From positions 12,186,922-12,250,921 of the forward strand of contig NC_092678.1 of assembly GCF_964355755.1 (NCBI RefSeq): a stretch of DNA of 64,000 nucleotides, given 5' to 3'. Positions 26,001 to 41,000 of the stretch are shown in pieces (positions within the stretch are counted from its first letter, which is position 1; each line of letters opens with the position of its first letter). Made by a program: the position numbers and the translations under genes. The DNA is from Antedon mediterranea. Lineage: Eukaryota > Echinodermata > Crinoidea > Comatulida > Antedonidae. Below the pieces are notes generated by a model, which was given only the letters and a program-made list of their open reading frames with translations, searched no databases and had not been told where the DNA came from.

Positions 26001-29000
26001 AGCATTTAAACAAAAACAATCATTAATTAGAATATTATACAGATAATGAATGTTTACGAGTTGAATGGTGAGAATATTTAATAAGTTGAAAGATTGACTG
26101 CTCCCATTTAACGGGTAGCAAGATTACAATCATAGGTGTTATAAAATTCATTATTTTGTGATAAAAGATAATGTTCTATCAATTGCAGAACATTTGGCAA
26201 TATCAGGAGCAGAGTATTTTACTTTTAAATGAGAGGTTACCTTTGGCTTTTAATTGAACTTCACTAACAATTCTATATAATAACATTATAAAGTAGTACT
26301 GTATCAGTACTTCAATAAATTTGAGAAAAATGTCCTTTTCTGTACCATGCTGTCTAAGAGGTTACTTTTAAAGTGAGTAATAATTAGATTATGATTCTTG
26401 TGATCAGAAACATTTGTTCACCTTAACAATAGGATGATCTTCACCATCTACTGGATTAGGTTCCTTGTCTGGTACTTCAACAAGAACTACTGTACTTGTT
26501 ATTGCATTTACAGTACATTTAACACTTCCTATGAACACTTCAACATCCTCAACTTCACTTGCAAGGTTGATGTCAGAACCCTAATGTACAAAAGCATTTG
26601 TTAAATTAATAATAAATAATCACAATCAGTAAATTACTGATTCAATAAGGATTTGAAAAGTTCTTTTTTAAATTCAAAAATAAATGTAGCTCAATAATAC
26701 ACTTTACAAAAACCAACTATAATAGAACTAAATTCAATTATAAAAATTCTGAGATTTGTGTAAATATTTTGTGCAGTAGTGGAAACTAAGTTTGGTTGCC
26801 ACTAGCAGGCATTGCATGATGTAAGCACAACACAAGCAACTTGACCATCCATGAAACGATTCATGGATCGTCCATTGCATCATAATAGTCAAATTACTTG
26901 CGTTGTCAATTACATTCTTCCATTGTGCTAAGTAGAGTTGATTTAATGCTTTTACGCAATACACTGCTGAAGAAATAAAACTAGATATTTACCATCAACT
27001 TCATAAATTCATCAATATGTTTGTCATATCTGTATATTCCCTCTACTACAGTCTCTCCATAAAAAGACATATTATCAAAGGGATAATATATTGGATTAGG
27101 GTAAACTGAAAATCCAAAATCACCACTCAATGCAGGAACGAAACCATCAAATGAAAAGGTCAAAGGTAAAACTGTCCGGTCTGTCTGTCGTCTGCTACGA
27201 TAACCTGATGTGGAGAGATCAGCTGGTGGACTTTCACAATCCATATCCTCATTTGACAGAATTATACAGTTCTGAAAAAACAACACATCATTTCTTTATT
27301 TATTATGTACATTAAAGAACAATTTACAAGGAATTTTCAAAATAATTAATTAATTTTCATAAAGTCATATACTTTGCTTAAATCTGACTAAACAATTCTA
27401 CTTAGTAAACATTATAATCAAAATAAATACACAAAAGGCCTATATTGTGTAAATAAGACAGAAGAGAAATCAGAGTGTTAATGTTGGAAAACAAAAACAT
27501 GATCTTAAAATTATCTTTACTTGATAATCAGATGCTTTTGGAGTTGATTTAATGTACTGAGCATTGAGTACAATTACATCAGAGAAGGGACTATGCTTGG
27601 TTCCTACTAGAGATGCAACACAAGGACGCATGTAACATAAGTGATTTGACCAATCAGAAGCAATTGATTATTCCAACTGTTACTTTTCATTGGTCAACTC
27701 GCTTGCGTTGGGTCTACTTCCTTGAGTTGCGTCTCTAGTGGCAACCAAGCTTTAAAGCACTCAGATGTTATGGATATGGATTATAGATATATTCATATGG
27801 ATGAATGATATGGATGTAAACATTGTTAACATTGAATGAAAACCTCTCTTTCTGTTGAAATTTATTATATTAGAAATGTAAATGTATCTAAAGCTTACAT
27901 TTTCAGCTGATACGCTATTTAACAACATCGTTGCTTTCTGTACATATTGGAAATTTGTTCCGGTCACTCTGATGTTTTGACCACCTCTGCAAAAATAAGC
28001 ATTTTAAACATTATCATTACATGGAATATGGTGCTTTAAGTATGAAGGAGTCAATTGATTTTACTTCCAATTCTTAAAGCCCAACATTGTCACATTGTTT
28101 TGTATAATAATTTGATACACTGACCTTTTGTCAAGGTCAGTACAGTTTGTATCTTACTATAGTAAACAACTCTGCAGGTCTGAACTAGACTAATTGCCCC
28201 AACTTTATATTATTGTCTTTTATTATTTTAGTCTACCAGTCAGTGTTTTCATTTTGTCCTGAAAGCTCAAGCAGTGTACGTATGAAAGGCCATATGTGTC
28301 AAAATATTTTTCTTTTTACTAATATTAAGTCAAAACTCCGTCAGGAACCCAGATTAGGTCTGAACATTCCTTAGACTATAATTCTCAAGTATTTTTTTAG
28401 ATAATAAAATGTTTCTGTCCATTTACAAAATTAAGTATATTAATCTCTCTTCTTCGAGGGCTTGCAGCTAAGGCTATCGCTTAGGTCTAGCATTTTCAGA
28501 ACATTGTTGCTCGTCATTCTTTGCATCTCATAACATAACACCAGCATTGGAACAGCTACATTGGTGGCCAGTTGAGAAGGGAGTAATGTACAAGATACTT
28601 CATCACATTTAAATCACTCCAAAACATGGCTCCAACATTTCTATCAAAAACATTTTCAAGCCAAAACGGACACCGAGGTCATCATCAGAGGTCATCACTC
28701 AGGCCTATACCTAGACAGCCTTAAAAAAAATATAATGGACAACGCGCCTGTTTCTGGTCAGCTGCTGCTCTTTGGAACGCCCTTCCAAACTCAATCAGGA
28801 ATGCCAAATCACTCGACACATTCAAACAACTTCTCAAATCTCACCTTTTTATTTTGCATTTTCATTATTAAGCTTTTGCTCTTTTATAACATTTTCTGTT
28901 GATTGTTCAACGCTTTGAGATGCCCTGTATTTTGCGGTATATTAAATTGAACATTATTATTATATAATTAAGAAAATTCTTCTTACGCTTGAATGCCTTT

Positions 29001-32000
29001 ATTAGGTTGGAAGTCAGTCACTGTGGGATTTGTAGTGTAAGTAAATGTAGGACCATCTCTAACAGCATTTCCAAATGTAACTGTTACTGCAACTTCAGCT
29101 CCAGATGTTGTATAGTTTGATGTTGTACACATCATCTGGTTTTCACTGATACTGTAAAATGAAACAACAGTGGTTAGAATTTGGTAAAGATACATCCTTT
29201 TGAAGTATGCTCTAAAATTAGTAAAATAATGGTCCAGAATTAGGATCCTGGTGTGGATTGTTATCAAAAAGTAATAGCGTGTTCCGTGACCATTACATCT
29301 ATCTGTGGTTTAAAATCGGTAAAGATCTGTCTAATAAATAATGCAAAATATAACCTCCTTGGCAGTCGTAATAATCCTCCTTGGCAGTAGTAGTCAATCT
29401 ATATACAAACTAGAAAGCCACTCCGAGAGGGCATACCTCCGCCTACTGTAAAATTCTCCTACATATGATTTCTCCGGTAAAAAAAATATATATATATATT
29501 TGTGTGTGTCTTAATGCTGTTTGTGATTTAGGCTAATTTCATTACAAGCATGTGTATGCGAGTTTGGTGTAATGGTTATGTAACAAGCCTTTCAGTTAAC
29601 AATAGCTTCAGTTGACTAACAATAGAACAGCAACGCGAAAATCAAACGAGTGAATTTGAAAAGAAATAGGTTTTTTAAACTACTCGCATCAAAAAATGTG
29701 CACATTAAATCAAATTATGTTTTAAAATTACAAATCACAAATTATAACTCTTGCCTCTTGTTAAAAAATTAAGTTTTTTGGACAAGTAGTTCTCGAGAAA
29801 ATGCAATTTCAGTTTACTTGTTACTTTAAGACTGCTCGCCGGCTTTTGAAAAATTCTGTCCTATCTTTTAACACTAGCAGGTCTAAAAAAGTATACTAAA
29901 AAGTGGTCCAGAATTGGGACTGTGGTCCCAAATGGTCCCAAAATTTAATGGAATGGTCCTTGACCACATATCTATCGGTCTATTCATTTTGGTAAAGATC
30001 TTGTAATTACTTTTTGAGTAATCCTGCTAACAATCAAACAAACAAACACACGCTACCGATTACATACCTCCTTGGCGGAGGTAAATAAGATTTATTTTGT
30101 AACATAACCTGCAGCTGCGTTAGACTAGACGATAATGTAAAGAATGTTATTTCGTACCTTGTAACATAACATTCACTTCCATCAATAGATACCATTACGT
30201 CATTCCCAGTGTTCAGATTGGATCCACTGAATGTTAGTATAGTTCCACCAGCTTGAATGCCAAACCTTGGACTCAACTCAGATATAAGTGGATTCTAAAA
30301 TGAAATAAAAAAATGTTTAATTTAATAAATATACTAATAAAACACAGGTATTACTATCTGTATGATTAATAATTGTTTTTAATATTTCAAACAAACAAAT
30401 GTTTTTATACTTGTAACATGTTTAAAACATAATATATTTATTGTATAAAATTGGTCAGCGGAAACTATTTTCATAAAATTGTTAATATCCTTCTCTTTTA
30501 CTAGCAGAAGTGAACGTAGAAGAGGAGAGTGAAATTGCATTAATTTCACTCATATCTTGTTCTAGCAGGAGTGAAAGTAGAAGAAAAGAGTGAAATTGCA
30601 TTAATTTCACTCTTATCTTGTTCTAGCAGGAGTGAAAGTAGAGGAGAAGAGTGAAATTGCATTAATTTCACTCTTATCTTGTTCTAGCAGGAGTGAAAGT
30701 AGAAGAAAAGAGTGAAATTGCATTAATTTCACACTCTTATCTTGTTCTAGCAGGAGTGAAAGTAGAAGAAAAGAGTGAAATTGCATTAATTTCACTCTTA
30801 TCTTGTTCTAGCAGGAGTGAAAGTAGAAGAAAAGTGTGAATGTATCTTCACTCTTCGCTGGTTCTAGTGTTCATTTTAATATCATGAATACCACAAGTTT
30901 ACAATAAATATACATGATTACTGTAGAATAAACATTTTAAAATAACTTTAGTAATTATATAAAAATATTTATTAAGGTTGACTCTTCTACATTAAGGCAA
31001 GATTGTGAAATTTGAGTGAAAAAAATACCTGATAGAGTATGACTACAGGTGCACTTGTCTTTCCTTGAACAGTTATGATGACGTCACGTTGAGAGACACT
31101 ATCAAACACAGGAGCTTTACATTTCACACTGTATATAGTAAATCATACAATTTCCTTTTTACTGATATACACCACAACAATAATTATAATAAAAAAAATA
31201 ACATGCAATGTTACTCAATAATGCAAACGCAATAATGCATGGCACATGATGCTTAATAAACGAACCAATCAAATAGTTTATGGATTATGTGTGATAAGTT
31301 ACAGAAGTGCTTTGTACTTCATCTTATGTTAGAATGGTGGTTTTCCATAAAAGTGTTTTTAGAAAATGTTTGTATAAGATCAGACAAATCTGAGGCATCT
31401 TAACATGGTAGCAGAGTTGTCAAAGATACCCGTCTGTAGGATGGGTATCAACTACTTATATTATGATCTGTTTTGCATTACATCAGTAAAAGCTGAATAC
31501 ATACAGTAGCAATCATAATATATTTACTTCTTGTCCATACACACATTATCACAATACACACAGAGAGAGGCATAGTTGGTTAAACTGAGGGTATTAACTG
31601 TGTTGTGCACTGAACCATGAAATAGGTTTGGTTCATGGTTCAATCGCCATCTCTCTGTGTTCTAACTTATGGGTTGGATTACATGCATATAGTGCACTAT
31701 CTTCTGGATGAGATGTAAATCCGTTGGTCCTGTGTGCAACTTGGCTTATGTACAGCCATACGGATCTTACCAGAAACAAGTACAGACTTAGTGCTGCATA
31801 ATTTAATGTAAAATTAAATATTAAAATACCTTTGTAAAGCTATGTTAAATCCATCAGCAACTATTACACATTCTTTGTTATCTATCATAATGTTGTCAAT
31901 ATCTGACATCATCTGTCCAAAATCAGTTCCAAACAGTTCAATGACCTCTGTGAAATCAGGTTCAGGTTGAGTAGTTACCGTAGCAACAGAAATGGGATGA

Positions 32001-35000
32001 GTCTGAACATAATATTAGTAAAACATAAAAGCATGATGGATATTTAAAAAAAACAAACATGATTGGTGTAATCATAAAAAAAAACAATATTGGATATTTT
32101 GGAGTAAAACCATTTGCTCAAATATCATATATACTCTTTCAGTACCATTTTCTTCTAATTTTCAGACTAATTGTTATTCTGCCACAAATATATACTGTAA
32201 TATAAATTTCACACTATAAACTAGTAATAGAGGGCGACTAGTAAACACCATTTCAAACAAATTTAAGTTAGGCTAGGATGCTGGATTTTGAAGTAAAATA
32301 AAATGATTCCAATTACCTGAATAATAACAGGTGATGGACATTCATTCACTATTGATAAACAGAATAGACTGTAGGAACATTGGTCTCCAGTACACCAGAC
32401 ACAATCAAGTCCAGACCTAGTGGTGTTCATTGAATAACATCGACTGCAGTCTGGACGTTGAACACTACACTTGTACAATGTAACTGGTAAAGAAAAATAG
32501 AGAAATTAATGTAAAAATGAAGCATTAACTGATAAAATATCATAAGCATTAGCATATCATAATCATTAGCATATTACGAAGGTGTTACTATGAGTTATGA
32601 GTTTGTGACTTTGTCTTTGAATATTAAAATGCCGAAAACAACATAATGAAAGAATTATATATATTTTTTATCATATTTTGACATTGTTTGTATGTATAAC
32701 ATGGATGTATGCTAACTGACAAATGATGTTTATTCAATTGGTTTTATTCACTAGGTTTTGAAAACACGTCTCAAAGCCTGGTTGGATGAGAGTAGATAAC
32801 ATTAATATTATTTATGATAACATTTAAGGATAAACTAAAAACTGTAATTCCTATAGGAACAATAATAATTGTGCAAACAAATACTCATTATCCACAGGTT
32901 TAACACCATAAAATAAGATATAATATTATTTGCACAGAATGACACCAGAAAGATCAGGGAATGAAGTAGGGATTTATAATAGTATACAAACAAATTGACT
33001 GTAATTTAAAGATAATATCATGCTGTTGTTTGAACAATGTGGTGTTGAGTCAATACTTAGTAAAGTAAATTGTTGTTAAACTTCCTGTTTAAAAGTTAAA
33101 CAACCATTTTATGTTCATTAAAGAACAATGTACTATGTTAAAAACAGTTAATTGTCAGCTGAAACCACATCTCTGAACTGGGAACCTATCATAACCAGCT
33201 AAAAGGTTCAGATATTTTTTATTGTATTTACATGTTTCATGTGGACAGCTTGTCTGACTAAATCAAGTTGAATTAAAGGGGTGAATACTGTTTATACGTA
33301 ACTAAAACACCATGTCAAATTTATTTGGAAAACCAGACTATCAAGAATATGACACAGTTTGGGCAAACTTAAAGATTTTCAATGACTGGATAATGTTCTT
33401 TGGGTTTTTAAAAAGTTTTCTGACAAAAAACTGGCAATATTAAAACGTTTTTTTTTATTCTCAATAATCTTTTTTTATTGATTAATTATTTATTTTATTT
33501 TATTTTATTTTATGTCTTTACGCAATGTGGCCAAGGATTACCAATAGTGAATTAATCACTGTCCTATCAGATAGGTGGTAATCACTGTCCTATCAGATAG
33601 GTGGTAATCCCCCTGATACAGGGGCTATTGTGTGAACCAGTTCACCGGGGTAACCCCCTACTCTTTTTCGAATAATGAACTGGGTTCTTTAAAGTACACA
33701 CAGGTTATAACTGTGTACACTGGACCTACGGTTTATTTACTAGGAGCGAGTCGGCCTCGAACCCCTGCCGATGTTGTTGTTGGCTCTTAAGGTACGGTAA
33801 ACGGCGCCCCTGCCTTAACCGCTCGGCCATATGACTCTTAATAACTCTTTGAATAAATTATCCCCAATTTGTAGCATAAATGAGACAGATTTGTGGTTGT
33901 TAAATGGCATTCTTAAAATAAATTAATGTTTGTGCACAATTTGATTGATTGCAGTTGACCTTGGGTGAACTACAGTAGCATTCCAAAGCTTGACCAGTTC
34001 TCAGCATTTTGGGTAATCTTAACGGTTTTTTTGTCCACTATACACCGCACACTGATTTACTGTTTTTTTTTAGCACAAAATAAGCAGAAACAGTCAATAT
34101 AAAAATAGGGTTGTTAAAGAGGTACTAGGAATACTGTATTTGTTTCAGGAGTTACATTTTTTTTAATGGAAAATTGAACAGGGGTATGTGGATATGATAA
34201 CAAAATGTATGATGTTATGTTTACCAAGTAAATAATTGATTTAATGATATTTATCAATGTAAACAATCAGGTGAAACCAACCTTGATAAGCATTGTCAAT
34301 TTCATTGTCGTTCCAAAATACTTTAATATATGCGTTTACTTCCTGCTTGTCCTTAGCTGTGTAGTCATACTAAAAAGAAATGTTTCCAAAAAGCAATTAA
34401 AAGTACACTTGAATTTCACATAACATTTGGCATAATGCCAAGATGAAATGTGACATTTACAGCAAAATTATACCACAAAAACTTCCTGAAACAACAAGTT
34501 TTTGGAAGTGGAGTTGTTATCGAGAATTCTAGTGGATATGAATCAACTAACATGGAATTGGTAGCAAATCGTTATTAAGTAACAAGCTAGATACATCCAT
34601 TCATTTTAAAATAATATCTCTATTAATTTCTGTTGTGGTTTTTAAAAATAGATTTAGGTCTAAGTTTAATAAATAATTATTACAGAGTAAATTTATGAAT
34701 AGAAAATTAATGAAAAAACTTTATAACCACTAAACTTTATAACCACTACTGTATCAGCAAACATAAATTTAATTACATATAGTTATAATAACTCTTTGTA
34801 TATCTCTTGCTATTGAGATTAATTATCAAGCACTCTATAAAAGAGGTTTTGTAACACGTGTATGTACATGGTTAAGTTGTACCATGGACATAGGTCCATG
34901 GTTGAACTACAATGTGTCAATATTAATGTAATATTTTTGTTTCATTATTCATTTGAATGTCACTAAATGCTATTTGATATGTGTACATTTAATCCATCTG

Positions 35001-38000
35001 TTCAAATGTCTTGGTTGCTACTATACTTACAGTGTATTGTGAACATGTGATATTTGCGTTTGATTCATCAACTGATGCTGGAATTCTGACGGTTTGTGCT
35101 TCAATTTCCAACTCACATTCATAGCTGTTTACCTACAATAAACAGCTCAGACAAATAAATGAACATTTATAATCTAGGTAGGTGTATATTGGTGCTTTTC
35201 TACATTATAAAGTAAACTTTCCTACCTATTAAACTAAAACAATTCTATATTAATACCCTACTGTATCTCTTGTGGGAATTGATTCCTGGAACCTTAAAGT
35301 GGACGGAAATCTCACACACATCTCACTACTACGCTTCAAGTTCCTTTAATTATTTTATAATTAAGTTATTTATATAATATTGTGACCCATGGCTAATTAG
35401 CATATTGCATGGTCCTCCTGTGATTAAGTAACATCTCTGTATTTAATGCACAGTGTGCTATTGTTCGCTCTCTGTTCGCTCACGGCTGGCATTGAGCTTA
35501 TATGTATATGTTAACGCCAACATATGGTTTTCTGAGATTTAGTTGTTGTCTGGCCATCTTACTTTAACAATATTCATTGCAAACTAAAAGTATCAAAACT
35601 TCATTAATATAGTACTTAATCTACAAATTCATTGAAGTTTTTAGTAGTGCACTTTTACCAGCTGATAAGTTTTATAAAAAGAATTTAAGTGCAAATTGCC
35701 TGCTATAAAACAGGAAGAAAGTTTAAATAACTTGGTCTGTCAATGGGTAAAACTTCTTTTCCATTCACATTTTGAATGGAATATAAACATTGAATGGAAT
35801 AACATTATTTGTCAGTTGAAATCATGCAGTGCAAGTATTATCATGACTGCACAGTAGTAAAACTCAAGAGTTGAAAACAAGTTTATTTGTGGAGAGTGAA
35901 AGAATTTTCAATAAATGAATGAATTAAAGTTCAGTTTATTTCAGTGTAAATTATCATGGAGGAAATAAATAAATAAAAATTATCAACTTTAAATGTTTAC
36001 CTTTGTTGCATTTGGTAAATTCCAAATTGGTATTCTGACTTCTTTCCGTATATTTGCATGAATAAGTTCCTCATTTGGCTGATAAATTTGTGGACATGAC
36101 CCTTGACCTTGAAAACCATTTGGTGGTGATGTTGCCTACATATTTAAACAATAGCTTATAAGTGATATTATAACAATAATTATAACATTTTGGATGCAAT
36201 AATTACATAGATAATTTTCTGTTTGTTCTTCACACCGATAACTGTAGATGATCTAATGGAAACTGTTAATACGAACCGTGGTAACTACTGTAGTACAAAT
36301 ATCACTACAATATTAAGAATACTCCATTATTCTTACAAGTTCCATATCTGGCACCTAATATTCCATCTGCATAGATTAAAGTATCTTGCCTCAGGACACA
36401 AGGCATGCATCAGCCACATCCTAATATAATTCCCATCAGCGTCATACTGTAAACTGAGCAACTCATTCGCACCTTAACAATCCCTTCCAAAAACAATTAG
36501 CCTAACCATGTTGTCTCAAAAGGTGCTTATTTGAGCAATAGAAGTTCAGCTTCCATTTGACAGAACAAAAAAGGAAAAAGTCTTAATTAACTTACGTTTC
36601 CATTCAAAATAATTTTGTCGTCTGCTGTGCACAATGTTGATGCATTATGGGTACATTTGTTGTCGTACACACACCAATCACAAGTAAAACTTGTAACACA
36701 TTCAGAACAACTACAGTATTGAGAATAAAAACAAAACAATGTTGTTATCTTATAACCGTTTGACACGCATGCCACCGATATAAAGATGTTGTTATTCTAA
36801 TAAAGATAATTATTAAATCATATACTTCATCATTTTTTTATGCAAAAATGAGGGCCACTATGTTTTAACACTGCAGCCAACTCCTATCACTGAATTAACA
36901 TAAGTTGATCTATTTCATTGTATTTGACAATTCTAAGCACAAATGCATACAGTAATTTGTTGATTGTAGGTATTGGTCTGACCAACAACTCCCTGGTCTG
37001 ACCATTGCAAACGCATCACAGTTTGCTAAAGTTTAAATTCTTCTCAATTTCATGAATCCAATTAATTCATTTTTGCATATTTGTTTAGGTCCTGATAGTG
37101 TCCCCTTAATCTACTACTGTATACTATTTAGATTATAATATTGTTAATTGGAAATTAACCACTGGAATCAGTTGATACATTTAGGACCAGGTTATAATAC
37201 TTGTTAAAATCAAAATACAGTAACTCACTGAGTTCAGATTTGATAGAGCACTATGAGTTTGTTATATTGAATAAAAGTACAGTTTTTGGTAAAAATGTAA
37301 GAACACAATTGTCCCACACCAACTTCCCTTTGATTCAAAAGAACCTTTTGTTATATACAAATAATAGGCTCAATTTAGGTAAAGTTATTGTTAAAATACA
37401 ATTCAGTAACAATACAGAAAACTTTAACAACAGAATCAAATCCTTGATGACATAATAGAGAGGTTTACAGTTCTGGTTTCAGTGACAGCAAGTCAGAGGC
37501 TGACAAGTTAATACCAAGAAACAGTAAAAGCAAACATTGTTGTATTTCGTATGCTTGATTAAATAACCTGATTAATAAAGTATGTGAATGAATGGCATTA
37601 AAGCATACTTGACTGCACAGGCAAGTCAAGCAAATGCTGTCAAATAGTTGATCAAGATTGCATATATAATTATACCATGGAACTTCCTGGTCACTTATAA
37701 TTAGCCTAGGTATGTCCATATGCCTGTTCGACATCATGTTACATTTTCTGTGAGGGTTGTAAAGATCATTCAGGAAAGCAATCATCCTTACAAACCTATA
37801 CATTTACCAGGCTTACTACTATCTACTCCAAATAACACAAATATTAACTTAACTTAATTCAACAACTAGACATGTAACTCGTCACTTTGACGAGTTTGGT
37901 TATCCGCCGCGCAAGTGGTGCAACATTAACATTAAGGGGATAGGTTGAGGACAAAAGGAAGTGTTCACGTTGGCATTATGACCTGAACTGAAGAATATGA

Positions 38001-41000
38001 TCTGTTGTTATTGCTGAATTTTATTATTTAAATTCATATATAGTATACACAGTATAATCTGTATCCATATCACATACAGTGTAGAATAGGTGAAATTACG
38101 GGACCCGCTATTTATTGCAATTTTTAACATGTTGATGGTTTTAAAATGAAACGCGAAGTTAGCAATTCCGAAAGCAAATTATCTCAGCAACAACGTATTA
38201 GCGTGTAGAAGAAATTTGAATACGTTAAATATTGATGCGCGCTCTTTTAAATGTAATGAATTATGACGAAAAAGATGAAAATACGACCTTTTTTATTTAA
38301 CTGGCCATATGATGACGTCACAACATCCGATTGGCAACATTTTTACATAATTTCATATCTACAATCCAATAGCTTCCAGAAAAAGTTTTAATCGTGATTA
38401 TCACATTTTATTCTTACGAGCTATAACAGATTAAAATTTACTGTAAAGATGAAATTGATGCCACACGTGATTTAAATTTTTAGGCATGATGACGTCAAAA
38501 CAATTAAAATATTTTTAACTCATGCGAAAGATAGTTGATTGACCTAGACAATATCAAAATCGGGGTGAAAATGGAAAACGGATAAGTGGAGATGCGCTCT
38601 ATTCAATGTGATGAGCTATGACGAAAGATACAAAAATACTAAATTTTATATTCGCGTGGCCATACGATGACGTCACAATGTCCGGTTAGCCATATTAATA
38701 CCTGATCCGATATCTACAACTCATCTACTTCCAGAATATGTCATCCACAAAAATTTGACCGTCTAGTTTAGAAATTACGACTGTTTAAAAAAAGGCATAT
38801 TTTAAACGAATTTTTTAACCTTTTCATAAAAAACGCGCGCAAATTGTCCAATTCGACGTGCTCGTATGACGTATCTTTAAGTCGAAATTGTTTAAAATTT
38901 GGTAAAATTACTAGAAAAGGCTGGAAAAACATAAATCACGCGAAAAAAATACGTTTTCAATGCTACGTGCGCACCGCACACGTAGAAATGTGCGCACGCG
39001 TGGGAATTTTTGACATGCTTAAAACGACATGAAACGCGTAGAAAGTTGATTATAAATAAATTTTGCGCATTTTGAAATTTTAAATGTGCGTGCGCGCGTA
39101 ACTTTGTGTAAAACACGCAATTTTTTTTCAACAGAAATTTAGCGCATGATATAAATTAAACTTTTGCAAAGTTTCACTTTAAAATGTTATTTGGTTTTCG
39201 ACATATGTTAAATACGATAAAATCGTTAAATCGCGCGTACGTCACGTTGCGCAATTGTAAACATCATGAAAAGCTTCGCTTGACGACGTTACATAAATGT
39301 CAAAATGTTAACATAGTTAACAAAATGTTATGTTTGCGAGTTTTAGAGAAAAGCGTTACACAAAAATCATACAGAAAGAAAGAAGAAGAATAAAAAGTTG
39401 ACTAGACATGTAACTCGTCACTTTGACGAGTTTGGTTATCCGCCGCGCAAGTGGTGAAACATTAACATTAAGGGGATAGGTTGAGGACAAAAGGAAGTGT
39501 TCACGTTGGCATTATGACCTGAACTGAAGAATATGATATGTTGTTATTGCTGAATTTTATTATTTAAATCCATATAGTATACACAGTATAATCTGTATCC
39601 ATATCACATACAGTGTAGAATAGGTGAAATTACGGGACCCGCTATTTATTGCAATTTTTAACATGTTGACGGTTTTAAAATGAAACGCGAAGGTAGTAAT
39701 TCCGAAAGCAAATTATCTCAGCAACAACGTATTAACGTGTAGAAGAAATTTGAATACGTGAAATATTGATGCGCGCTCTTTTAAATGTAATGAATTATGA
39801 CGCAAAAGATGAAAATACGACCTTTTTTATTTAACTGGCCATATGATGACGTCACAACATCCGATTGGCAACATTTTTACATAATTTCGTATCTACAATC
39901 CAATAGCTTCCAGAAAAAGTTTTAATCGTGATTATCACATTTTATTTTTACGAGCTATAACAGATTAAAATTTACTGTAAAGATGAAATTGATGCCACAC
40001 GTGATTTAAATTTTTAGGCATGATGACGTCAAAAAAATTAAAATATTTTTAACTCATGCGAAAGATAGTTGATTGACCTAGACAATATCAAAATCGGGGT
40101 GAAAATGGAAAACGGATAAGTGGAGATGCGCTCTATTCAATGTGATGAGCTATGACGAAAGATACAAAAATCCTAAATTTTATATTCGCGTGGCCATACG
40201 ATGACGTCACAATGTCCGGTTAGCCATATTAATACCTGATCCGATATCTACAACTCATCTACTTCTAGAATATGTCATCCACAAAAATTTGACCGTCTAG
40301 TTTAGAAATTACGACTGTTTAAAAAAAGGCATATTCTAAACGAATTTTTTAACCTTTTCATAAAAAACGCGCGCAAATTGTCCAATTCGACGTGCTCGTA
40401 TGACGTATCTTTAAGTCGAAATTGTTTAAAATTTGGTAAAATTACTAGAAAAGGCTGGAAAAACATAAATCACGCGAAAAAAAAACGTTTTCAATGCTAC
40501 GTGCGCACCGCACACGTAAAAATGTGCGCACGCGTGGGAATTTTTGACACCTTTAAAACGACATGAAACGCGTAGAAAGTTGATTAGAAATTAATTTTGC
40601 GCATTTTGAAATTTTAAATGCGCGTGCGCGCGTAACTTTGTGTAAAACACGGAATTTTTTTTCAACAGAAAGTTAGCGCATGATATAAATTAAACTTTTG
40701 CAAAGTTTCAAGTTGAAATGTTATTTGGTTGTCGAGCTATGTTAAATACGAAAAAATCGTTAAATCGCGCGTAAGTCACGTTGCGCAATTGTAAACGTCA
40801 TGAAAAGCTTCGCTTGACGACGTTACGTAAATGTCAATATGTTAAGATAGTTACCGAAATGTTATGTTTGCGAGTTTTAGAGAAAAGCGTTACACAAAAA
40901 TCATACAGAATGATTCCGTACAATCACAAGAGGTTATCCTGCAACTTCGTTGCGGATAACCAATGATGATGATGATGATGATGATTTCGTACAATCACAA

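Noticed and set aside
38844-40966. Open frames of 60-79 residues repeated at 38844 and 40378
   Set aside because: They repeat because the Helitron-like unit is duplicated. Both copies lack coding features.
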